DNA from: Oscillospiraceae bacterium
GTDB taxonomy: Bacteria; Bacillota; Clostridia; Oscillospirales; Ruminococcaceae
NCBI GenBank assembly: GCA_902798675.1
Contig: CADBXQ010000041.1
Location: 1 to 6,545, forward strand
Reading direction: 5' to 3'
DNA length: 6,545 nucleotides
The position numbers and the translations under genes are program-made. Every line of letters begins with the position of its first letter. The stretch's first letter is position 1. A model generated the notes under the pieces. That model had not been told where the DNA came from. It worked only from the letters and a program-made list of their open reading frames with translations, and ran no database searches. Positions 1 to 5,122 of this stretch are shown here, piece by piece.

Positions 1-504
1 CCGAGTTGTTGGCATTTGCTCCTTCTCGCTATAGACATTTTTGGGATTTTCTCCCAAAGAAAACTTGATTCCGACGGGATTTTTCACCACCATTTCATCA
101 ACACAATTTCCAAAAGTTTTCATAGCAACAAAACTTCCCCCAATGGGATTTGCGCTGCCAGGCCCCGTGACAACGGTTGTTATCCCCGCCATCAAAGCCT
201 CTTTAAAGCAACCATCCATTGGATTAACCGCATCAATTGCTCGCATCTGGGGCAGAATTGGGTCTGTTTCTTCGTTTCCATCGCTCCCCTCAAAATCCAG
301 CCCATCTTCCCACATTCCAATGTGTGAGTGCGCATCAATAAAGCCGGGATATATATCCAGCCCGCAACAGTCAACTATATTCGAACTTTTAGGGCATTTT
401 CCCATATCATCAACTTTTTTTATAATGCCCTTTTCAACCCAAATAAACCCCTTATCTATCACATCCAAAGGCGTCTTAAATATTTTTGCATTAATATATA
501 ACAT
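1..504 (-). CDS. Amidohydrolase (imidazolonepropionase-like, COG1228 type), N-terminal part, cut by window start
   Basis: Reading leftwards from an ATG at 504, an open frame of 168 codons runs off the window edge. Residues 1-50 form the small beta domain seen before the barrel in composite amidohydrolases. The metal-binding strand-1 motif PGFIDAHSHIGMWEDG lies at 53-68, with H59 and H61 as likely metal ligands. The stretch TTVVTGPGSANPIGG (109-123) and the segment with FSLGENPK (148-155) match clostridial metal-dependent hydrolases of the imidazolonepropionase-related group. The later metal ligands and catalytic Asp lie outside the window, so activity and substrate cannot be judged. A GAGG ribosome site (complement of 515-518) lies 10 bases before the ATG. 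The gene follows the zinc-ribbon operon on the same strand with an 83-base gap; no convincing own promoter was found. Family is confident, exact substrate unknown (cyclic amide or dipeptide-like compounds are possible). Confidence 0.88.
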   Translation of the reverse strand, partial: MLYINAKIFKTPLDVIDKGFIWVEKGIIKKVDDMGKCPKSSNIVDCCGLDIYPGFIDAHSHIGMWEDGLDFEGSDGNEETDPILPQMRAIDAVNPMDGCFKEALMAGITTVVTGPGSANPIGGSFVAMKTFGNCVDEMVVKNPVGIKFSLGENPKNVYSEKEQMPTTR

Positions 505-572
505 CAAACAAAAACCTCAATAATTATAATTTTTCATTCAAAATTAGAATAAATTTGCGCGATTAATCCCCT

Positions 573-607
573 TGCCTGCAACAAAAATTAAAGACGGTTT
601 GCAGGCA
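573..607 (-). repeat. 9-bp perfect inverted repeat around the stop codon of the zinc-ribbon gene
   Basis: TGCCTGCAA (573-581) and TTGCAGGCA (599-607) are exact reverse complements with a 17-base loop. In the minus-strand transcript the stem starts in the last codons of the 588-1274 gene, and the TAA stop sits in the loop. No run of U follows the stem (AGGGGATTAATC comes next), so it is not a standard intrinsic terminator. It could be an mRNA 3' stabilising hairpin, or chance. Confidence 0.45.
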
Positions 608-1274
608 GCATGTTCGGACACCTTTCTTTTAACAATGTGCTAAGTTTTTCTCTTTTACGTGACCAAAGGCTGTCTTCCAGCGAAAGAGAAGCTTTTTCTC
701 CATCCTGCGAAATATAATCTATAATCAAAAAACTCCCACTCCTGCATCTTTTCGTCGCTCCATCAATAGCCCCAACAACAGGACCAAGCCAACCAAAGAA
801 ACCAGATAATGCGAATAATCCAGCAGCCAACTCAGCCCCTCTATCTTTCGAAGACAATGATAATGATAATAATCCTAACAAAGCAAAAAACAAACCAGGT
901 AATAATCCCAACATCGCCCTACCAATAACAGTTTTATTTTCATTAAAAGCAACAACCCGATCCACAAATCTAAAATTCCTAACTTGTGAATAGTTCAAAT
1001 AAACAGATTCTGCCCTATAACTATCAGCGTTATAAGGTGCGTCTTGAAATTCAATTCCCTCATCCGCAAGAATCATTTTAACGCGCCTCATCCCAGCCTC
1101 ATATAGCAAGGTGCCTTCAACTGCTGAAAGAGAAAAAGCAACCGATTCATCATCTACAGGTTTTTTTGCAACATCACCATCACATATAGCGTTTATTGCA
1201 CAGCCACAATCAGGACAAGCAAGAGCAAAACTGGAAACTTGTTTACCACATTTAGGACAATCTATCAATGCCAT
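588..1274 (-). CDS. Zinc-ribbon membrane protein with hydrophobic hairpin, function unknown
   Basis: The 228-residue protein opens with a zinc ribbon: CPKCG (C6, C9) and CPDCG (C20, C23), 10 residues apart. Residues 65-112 look like beta strands ending in NENKTVIGRA. Two hydrophobic stretches follow at about 119-141 and 147-170, rich in G, L and A, which could cross the membrane or form a glycine-rich hairpin. After a basic turn (KRCR, 175-178), strand FLIIDYIS (182-189) and a charged helix (201-218) follow. This order (strands, 'VIGRA' hydrophobic hairpin, strand, helix) resembles zinc-ribbon proteins of Bacillota with a split PH-like fold; that reading is inference. The ATG at 1274 comes 19 bases after the stop of the exonuclease-like gene. 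An AAAGGTG site (complement of 1288-1294) lies 13 bases upstream and overlaps the region of that stop, so the two genes are very likely one operon. No catalytic motif was seen. Confidence 0.82.
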   Translation of the reverse strand: MALIDCPKCGKQVSSFALACPDCGCAINAICDGDVAKKPVDDESVAFSLSAVEGTLLYEAGMRRVKMILADEGIEFQDAPYNADSYRAESVYLNYSQVRNFRFVDRVVAFNENKTVIGRAMLGLLPGLFFALLGLLSLSLSSKDRGAELAAGLFALSGFFGWLGPVVGAIDGATKRCRSGSFLIIDYISQDGEKASLSLEDSLWSRKREKLSTLLKERCPNMLPANRL

Positions 1275-1293
1275 AACTAATCTTCAACACCTT

Positions 1294-2616
1294 TCAACTA
1301 AAATCATAAACTTCCACACTGCAACTTTTAACTTTGGGATTGCGCCCATCAGAATATATTGTAAATGATTTGGACTGTCCAGGAGATAAGCCCTCACTTC
1401 CAACAGCATAACTACTTCCCGTCTCAATCACATTCCCGCCGCCATCCTTAAAACAGCCTTTGACTTCAACAAATTTAAAGGTCACTTTCCCATTATTTTT
1501 GATTGTTCCAGTGCAATATGTGGCCGCAGAGTCAGTTTGAACCTTAACATTAGATATTTGCAAGTCCGATGCACTTGGATAACTGAAACTACTGCTTGAA
1601 GAGCTACTGGATGATTTCTGACAATCCCGATGATATGCGCAGTATATACTGTCGGGCGCCCGATTTTGTGTGCAACCCGACCATAAACACATAGAGCTCG
1701 AATAGCTTGAGCTACTGCTTGAAGAGCTAGAACTTTTTGAAGAGCTGGAACTTTTTGAAGAACTAGACTTGCCGCTTAGAGAGTCACGGGTAGGAGAACC
1801 CGCTGAACCTATCATCGCAATCAGCACCCATATTGCTACAAAAATGGATAAAATGAGAACCAATATCTTTCCGTCAGTCCAATTGATTTTTTCCCCTTCG
1901 ATCCCCTCATTTTGAAGGTTTTCCAAGTTAACACGGCCTTTTATGGGATATCCACACCCAGGGCAAGTCTCAACATCACCAGAAACGCTCTCTCCACACT
2001 CGGGACAAGCCTCAACCCCTCCGGAAGCGCTCTCCCCGCTTAATTTCGAATTAATTTCACTGATACTGCTAATATTATACTTATTTTTTAAATCATCAAT
2101 CATTTTAACAAAAATCCCATGCACTTTCAAAGCATCAGAAAGCGCCTTCGAAGGGTTAGAACAATCTCCAATCTCAAAGTTCGCAGCGAGTTCATTTAGC
2201 GAATATCCGCTCAAATCTTGATATAAAACCCTGGCTAAAGATAAAGTGTCTATGAAAGCACAATCAAATTCTATGTTGCTACGCTTGGCAGCAGCCTTTA
2301 AAAAACCAACGTGAAATTTTGCATTATGCGCAACCAAAACTGCTCCGTTTGCAAACTCTAAAAATTGCCGCAAAGCCTCAGCTTCCAAAGGCGCGTTTTC
2401 AACCATAGCATCATCAATCCCTGTGAGCTCGGTTATGTTTTCAGGAATGGGCCTTTCTGGGTTGACCATAGTGTCAAAAAAAGAATGAATCTTTCCGCCA
2501 GAAAACACCAATCCCGCGATTTGGGTTAAACGATCATATTCAGAATCAAGCCCGGTTGTTTCTGTGTCAAAAATAACAAATTTTCCGTCTAAACTTTGAC
2601 TTTTACCCCCCCGCAC
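1294..2616 (-). CDS. Degenerate DEDDh exonuclease-like domain fused to zinc ribbon, membrane segment, Ser-rich linkers and FxLYD-like domain (main frame)
   Basis: The 440-codon frame opens at a GTG (2616) with no ribosome site, and a stop lies in frame at 2635-2637. The true start is therefore probably the ATG at 2741 in another frame (see the 2589-2741 entry). Domains, numbered from the GTG: exonuclease fold of PolC epsilon/DnaQ type at about 12-172, with Exo I FDTETTGL (D17, E19), Exo II VAHNAKFHVGFL (95-106) and Exo III around SKALSDA (D161). The usual Exo II Asp is H102 and the usual Exo III His is S156, so nuclease activity is doubtful. Next come a zinc ribbon (C204, C207, C218, C221), one membrane helix at about 250-270, Ser-rich linkers (281-308, 335-343), and between these a Cys/His knuckle (C310, C315, C326, H329, C332). 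An FxLYD-like beta domain (352-440) ends the protein. N-terminal parts are likely cytosolic and the C-terminus outside. This is the first gene of an operon with 588-1274. Its function is unknown. Confidence 0.85.
   Translation of the reverse strand: MRGGKSQSLDGKFVIFDTETTGLDSEYDRLTQIAGLVFSGGKIHSFFDTMVNPERPIPENITELTGIDDAMVENAPLEAEALRQFLEFANGAVLVAHNAKFHVGFLKAAAKRSNIEFDCAFIDTLSLARVLYQDLSGYSLNELAANFEIGDCSNPSKALSDALKVHGIFVKMIDDLKNKYNISSISEINSKLSGESASGGVEACPECGESVSGDVETCPGCGYPIKGRVNLENLQNEGIEGEKINWTDGKILVLILSIFVAIWVLIAMIGSAGSPTRDSLSGKSSSSKSSSSSKSSSSSSSSSSYSSSMCLWSGCTQNRAPDSIYCAYHRDCQKSSSSSSSSSFSYPSASDLQISNVKVQTDSAATYCTGTIKNNGKVTFKFVEVKGCFKDGGGNVIETGSSYAVGSEGLSPGQSKSFTIYSDGRNPKVKSCSVEVYDFS
1721..1768 (-). 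repeat. 18-bp tandem repeat (about 2.5 copies) encoding Lys-Ser blocks
   Basis: GAAGAGCTAGAACTTTTT (1721-1738) is followed directly by the same unit with one change (1739-1756), then a partial diverged copy (1757-1768), given as plus strand. Read on the minus strand, each unit encodes KSSSSS. It lies in the serine linker just after the membrane segment. In-frame 18-bp units allow linker length to change by slippage without frameshift. Confidence 0.75.
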
Positions 2617-2741
2617 ACAATTTGTGGCGCGTGATTAGCCTCTGCAAAATAGGCCTGTTTTGCAAGTTCAATATCGCAGCCACAATTAGAACAAAACTTC
2701 GCTCCATCCGCTATTTCGTTTTTACACTCAGGACAAATCAT
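2589..2741 (-). CDS. N-terminal zinc-ribbon fragment, separated by a frame break from the exonuclease-like gene
   Basis: An ATG at 2741 opens a 50-codon frame starting MICPECKNEIADGAKFC and ending at TAG (2589-2591). It carries a complete zinc ribbon: C3, C6, C17, C20, with an extra C22. AGGGAG (complement of 2755-2760) lies 13 bases upstream, and a perfect-hexamer promoter lies about 85 bases upstream, so translation of this operon clearly begins here. The frame overlaps the start of the 440-codon exonuclease-like frame. Adding one G in the run at 2606-2612, or a -1 ribosomal shift on it, would join residues 1-45 to the exonuclease frame and give about 482 residues. I read it as the true N-terminus of that protein rather than a separate gene. 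Whether the break is real, programmed or an error cannot be decided from the sequence. Confidence 0.75.
   Translation of the reverse strand: MICPECKNEIADGAKFCSNCGCDIELAKQAYFAEANHAPQIVCGGVKVKV
2606..2612 (-). other. G7 run at the frame break
   Basis: Seven C on the plus strand (seven G in the mRNA) are preceded by GTGTGC and followed by TAAAAG. In the upstream frame the codons are TGC GGG GGG GTA; the downstream gene is in the -1 frame (GGG GGT AAA). Eight G would restore one open frame. It is an evident slippage site in otherwise AT-rich DNA. Confidence 0.8.
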
Positions 2742-2802
2742 TTCTTAAAACATACTCCCTTTAAATTATTGAAGACTAAAGACGAAAAGAATACATCACT
2801 TC

Positions 2803-2823
2803 TTTCGCCAAAATTCGACGAAA
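2803..2823 (-). repeat. Inverted repeat at the predicted transcription start of the zinc-ribbon operon
   Basis: On the minus strand TTTCGTC and GGCGAAA flank a 7-base loop (GAATTTT). The stem is 7 bp with one G-T wobble. It begins 3 bases after the -10 hexamer, so it would be either a 5'-end hairpin of the mRNA or a repressor site over the start point. A related TTTTCGTC occurs again at 2781-2788 (complement). Confidence 0.4.
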
Positions 2824-2825
2824 TG

Positions 2826-2853
2826 ATTATACCATATTTTTCCATAATGTCAA
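2826..2853 (-). promoter_or_regulatory. Perfect-hexamer sigma-A type promoter of the zinc-ribbon operon
   Basis: On the minus strand TTGACA (complement of 2848-2853) and TATAAT (complement of 2826-2831) are separated by 16 bases. TGG precedes the -10, giving an extended -10. Transcription would start near 2818-2820, leaving a leader of about 77 bases before the ATG at 2741. Confidence 0.85.
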
Positions 2854-2933
2854 GACATTTTTAAAAATTAGTCACGAGCATAAGCAAAAAGTTTGATAAA
2901 ATTTAATAAATTAGGCGAATATTTTAAACATAA

Positions 2934-3962
2934 TCAAAAATTTATGTGAGAATTAATGGAACGCAAATCTTTGCAAGCTTCAACAACCCTTTGGGCCATA
3001 TTTCCCTGGGCCTTTTTCAAATACGACCGCGGGTCATACACGGCCTTTGTTCCAACCTCGCCCTCAATTTTTAAAATCCCATCATAATTTTTAAATATAT
3101 GATCCGCAATAGGACGAGTGAACGCATATTGTGTGTCTGTGTCGATATTCATTTTAACAACGCCATACAAAAGAGTTTCCTGAATTTCTTCCTTCCCAGA
3201 GCCCGAGCCGCCGTGAAAAACAAATCTAAAACGCCTATCTTCCCCATATTTGGCCTTTAAAGCCTCTTGACCATCACGCAAAACTTTCGGCCGCAGTTTA
3301 ACATTTCCAGGCTTATACACACCATGAACATTGCCAAAAGTCGCAGCCATCATATATTCTCCGCCAACGCTTTCCAAGGCTTCATACGCTTGAATCATAT
3401 CCTCCGGGGTCGAATATAGCTTTTCATTCGAAGCGCCTTCATTATTCACCCCGTCTTCTTCTCCACCAACAACTCCAATCTCAATTTCCAGAACTATTTC
3501 ATTTTTATGGCACTTTTCAAGCAATCTTTTGGAAATTTCTAAATTTTTTGAAAGCAAAATGTCCGATCCATCAAACATATGGCTTGAAAAAAGGTTTGGC
3601 AGCCCATTAGCCCGCCGACGCTCGGTTTCTTCGATTAGTGGAATGAGATAGTCATCCAAATTAGACAGTTTGCAGTGATCCGTGTGCAAAGCAACGTTGA
3701 TATTGTAGCTGTCGGCAACCAGTTGGACATAATTTGCAAGCGCAATTGCCCCCAACACCTTGTCCTTTATCCTAGCACCGGACGCATATGTCGCCCCTCC
3801 AATAGACACCTGAATTATTCCATCAGAATTTGCTTCTTCAAGCCCCGCCAAAACAGCGCTCGCAGTCTCCATGTTTGAAACATTAAACGCGGGATATGCA
3901 TAATGATTATTATATGCTCTGTCAAGCATCTGACAATATTGTTCATAGTTAATAACTGGCAT
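2934..3962 (-). CDS. fba: Class II (zinc) fructose-bisphosphate aldolase
   Basis: This cytosolic glycolytic and gluconeogenic enzyme reversibly splits fructose 1,6-bisphosphate into dihydroxyacetone phosphate and glyceraldehyde 3-phosphate. The 342 residues align over the whole length with class IIA aldolases, closest by eye to the mycobacterial type (about 344 residues). Visible motifs: HTDHC (93-97) with the catalytic Asp D95 and zinc ligand H96; SHMFDGS (127-133); IEIGVVGGEEDG (160-171); NVHGVYKPGNVKLRP (211-225) with zinc ligand H213; FVFHGGSGS (247-255) with zinc ligand H250; and NIDTDTQYAFTRP (272-284) for phosphate binding. All key residues are present, so it should be active. The ATG at 3962 has GGAGG (complement of 3972-3976) 9 bases upstream. 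It appears to be a single gene under its own promoter, divergent from the DNA glycosylase. No clear terminator follows, so some read-through into the zinc-ribbon operon is possible. Confidence 0.96.
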   Translation of the reverse strand: MPVINYEQYCQMLDRAYNNHYAYPAFNVSNMETASAVLAGLEEANSDGIIQVSIGGATYASGARIKDKVLGAIALANYVQLVADSYNINVALHTDHCKLSNLDDYLIPLIEETERRRANGLPNLFSSHMFDGSDILLSKNLEISKRLLEKCHKNEIVLEIEIGVVGGEEDGVNNEGASNEKLYSTPEDMIQAYEALESVGGEYMMAATFGNVHGVYKPGNVKLRPKVLRDGQEALKAKYGEDRRFRFVFHGGSGSGKEEIQETLLYGVVKMNIDTDTQYAFTRPIADHIFKNYDGILKIEGEVGTKAVYDPRSYLKKAQGNMAQRVVEACKDLRSINSHINF

Positions 3963-4006
3963 AAAAACTAACCTCCGACAAATCTATAATTTATTCCACG
4001 CAGTTT

Positions 4007-4035
4007 ATTATACACCATTTCAAAGCAAAGCGCAA
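4007..4035 (-). promoter_or_regulatory. Probable promoter of fba
   Basis: On the minus strand a perfect TATAAT (complement of 4007-4012) lies 17 bases after TTGCGC (complement of 4030-4035), a weak -35. Start would be near 4000, with a leader of about 38 bases. The -35 lies inside the left arm of the 4027-4079 inverted repeat. Confidence 0.55.
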
Positions 4036-4079
4036 GAAATTCCTTCAAAATATGCATATTTATTTTTAATTTGCGCTTT
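4027..4079. repeat. Inverted repeat with central palindrome in the divergent fba/DNA glycosylase region
   Basis: AAAGCGCAA (4027-4035) and TTGCGCTTT (4071-4079) are perfect 9-bp inverted copies 35 bases apart. Between them lies a perfect 14-bp palindrome AAATATGCATATTT (4048-4061), centred within two bases of the arms' midpoint. TGCATATTT recurs at 4092-4100. The left arm overlaps the fba -35; the right arm abuts a possible plus-strand -35 at 4080. This could be an operator shared by both genes. AT-richness makes the central palindrome less telling than the GCGC-bearing arms. Confidence 0.5.
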
Positions 4080-4108
4080 TTGACGTTAAATTGCATATTT
4101 TTCATAAT
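4080..4108 (+). promoter_or_regulatory. Possible upstream promoter for the DNA glycosylase gene
   Basis: TTGACG (4080-4085) and CATAAT (4103-4108) are spaced by 17 bases, each matching 5 of 6 consensus positions. If used, it would add an RNA leader of about 90 bases ahead of the gene, in tandem with the stronger 4156-4184 promoter. Confidence 0.4.
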
Positions 4109-4155
4109 ATATTTCAGCGTGTTTTAGTGCAAAATAACCAAAAAAATATTTTTGC

Positions 4156-4184
4156 TTGACTTTATAAAAAATATATGCTAGAAT
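4156..4184 (+). promoter_or_regulatory. Promoter of the DNA glycosylase gene
   Basis: TTGACT (4156-4161) and TAGAAT (4179-4184) are spaced by 17 bases, with TGC just before the -10 (extended -10). The start would be near 4191, only about 18 bases before the ATG, so the leader holds little more than the ribosome site. Confidence 0.8.
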
Positions 4185-4194
4185 GCTGATTGTT

Positions 4195-4202
4195 GGGGAG
4201 AG
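4195..4202 (+). promoter_or_regulatory. Ribosome binding site that sets the DNA glycosylase start
   Basis: GGGGAGAG lies here. The GGAG core (4197-4200) is 8 bases from the ATG at 4209 but only 2 bases from the upstream in-frame TTG at 4203, so the ATG is the likely start. Confidence 0.75.
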
Positions 4203-4208
4203 TTGGCG

Positions 4209-5000
4209 ATGGATTTTGAATTGGAAGCAAACAATTTTTCTTTGAAAGACACGCTGACATGCGGACAGTGTTTTAGATTTAGGGCCGTCGACAGCAACAG
4301 TTTTTTGGTTTTTGCTGGAAAAAATTCAGCAATCATATCTCAAAAGAAAAGCGCATTAGAATTTAAATTTTCAACTTGTGGGCCGGATTTTTGGGAGAAT
4401 TATTTAGATTTGAATTATGATTATGACCAATTATTAAATAATTTTAGAGGAGATAAAATCCTGGAAAAAGCCATGCATTTGTGTGGCGGAATAAAAATTT
4501 TAAGACAAGATCCCTGGGAAACGTTGATTTCATTTATAATATCTGCAAACAACAACATTCCAAGAATTCAAGGTATTATAGACAGATTGTGCTTGGGTTT
4601 CGGAGAAAAAATTGAAAATGGTTTTTCATTTCCCTCGACAGCGAGGCTGGAAAATTGCTCAAGTGATGATTTGGCGGTTTTGCGGGCTGGCTTTCGATCG
4701 AGATATATTTTGGACGCGGCCAATAAGGTGAATTCAGGCGAAGTGGATTTGACGAAAATATATGGCATGGACGTTGAAGATGCAAAAAAAAGTTTGATGA
4801 AAATATGCGGGGTTGGAGATAAGGTTGCAAAGTGTGTTTTGCTGTTTGGATATCACAAAATGAACGCTTTTCCGGTTGATGTTTGGATGAAAAAAGTTTT
4901 GCAGGAACACTATCCAAACGGCCCGAGCGAACAAATTTCAAGCTGCCCAGGGCTTGCTCAGCAGATACTGTTTCATGCTAAACGAAGTAGATACATATAA
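4209..5000 (+). CDS. ogg: OGG1-type 8-oxoguanine DNA glycosylase / AP lyase
   Basis: It is expected to excise 8-oxoguanine from DNA and nick the abasic site (base excision repair). Of 263 residues, the first 90 or so form the OGG N-terminal domain with GQCFRF (19-24). The helical HhH-GPD domain follows, with RQDPWETLISFIISANNNI (99-117), very like the QDP and NNN signatures of eukaryotic OGG1. The helix-hairpin-helix is ICGVGDKVAKC (199-209), with K205 as the Schiff-base lysine, and FPVDVW (221-226) carries the catalytic Asp D224. AQQILFH (250-256) near the C-terminus matches the family's last helix. All catalytic positions are present. The iron-sulphur cluster cysteines of MutY/Nth are absent, as expected for OGG. 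The start is chosen from the ribosome site at 4195-4202. It is alone in its transcription unit, divergent from fba and followed by the separate greA promoter. AlkA is a less likely reading because of the N-terminal domain and Lys. Confidence 0.93.
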   Translation: MDFELEANNFSLKDTLTCGQCFRFRAVDSNSFLVFAGKNSAIISQKKSALEFKFSTCGPDFWENYLDLNYDYDQLLNNFRGDKILEKAMHLCGGIKILRQDPWETLISFIISANNNIPRIQGIIDRLCLGFGEKIENGFSFPSTARLENCSSDDLAVLRAGFRSRYILDAANKVNSGEVDLTKIYGMDVEDAKKSLMKICGVGDKVAKCVLLFGYHKMNAFPVDVWMKKVLQEHYPNGPSEQISSCPGLAQQILFHAKRSRYI

Positions 5001-5039
5001 GCTTGTTGATATATTTGAATTTTTTACACAAAATGCAGC

Positions 5040-5068
5040 TTGACATATTGAGGCAGTTTCCGTATAAT
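5040..5068 (+). promoter_or_regulatory. Perfect consensus promoter of greA-lysS
   Basis: TTGACA (5040-5045) and TATAAT (5063-5068) are separated by exactly 17 bases. Start would be near 5075, leaving a leader of about 48 bases before the greA GTG. It suggests strong constitutive transcription. Confidence 0.9.
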
Positions 5069-5107
5069 TTAATGTGAATTGTGATTTATATTTTTACTAA
5101 CTTTGAC

Positions 5108-5114
5108 GGAGGAG
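5108..5114 (+). promoter_or_regulatory. Ribosome binding site that sets the greA start
   Basis: GGAGGAG ends 8 bases before GTG 5123 and 14 bases before ATG 5129. The GTG is therefore favoured. The in-frame GTG at 5081 lies upstream of this site and only just after the predicted transcription start, so it is unlikely. Confidence 0.75.
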
Positions 5115-5122
5115 ATATAAAA

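Noticed and set aside
41..523. 160-codon plus-strand open frame
   Set aside because: Antisense to the amidohydrolase frame, whose metal motif and glycine-rich stretch clearly mark the minus strand as coding; no ribosome site or known motif.
523..528. TATAAT on the minus strand just upstream of the amidohydrolase gene
   Set aside because: It lies only a few bases before the GAGG ribosome site, so the start would fall on or after that site, and no -35 is found 16-18 bases upstream. Probably chance in AT-rich DNA.
1111..1368. 85-codon plus-strand open frame
   Set aside because: Antisense to the zinc-ribbon gene and crosses the operon junction; no support of its own.
2622..2864. 80-codon plus-strand open frame in the leader region
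   Set aside because: Runs antisense through the zinc-ribbon N-terminus, its ribosome site and the perfect promoter; no motif or ribosome site.
2860..2933. Possible terminator after fba
   Set aside because: Looked for a GC-rich stem followed by a U-run on the minus strand and found only weak AT-rich symmetry.
4142..4153. AAAAATATTTTT palindrome upstream of the DNA glycosylase promoter
   Set aside because: Pure A/T symmetry is expected by chance in this composition.
4203..4208. TTG upstream start for the DNA glycosylase
   Set aside because: Only 2 bases from the GGAG core, too close; the ATG at 4209 has ideal spacing and gives the normal family N-terminus.
4576..4941. 121-codon minus-strand open frame
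   Set aside because: Antisense to the DNA glycosylase catalytic domain; composition is typical of a shadow frame.
5001..5039. Possible terminator between the DNA glycosylase gene and the greA promoter
   Set aside because: There is a run of six T, but no stable stem comes before it.
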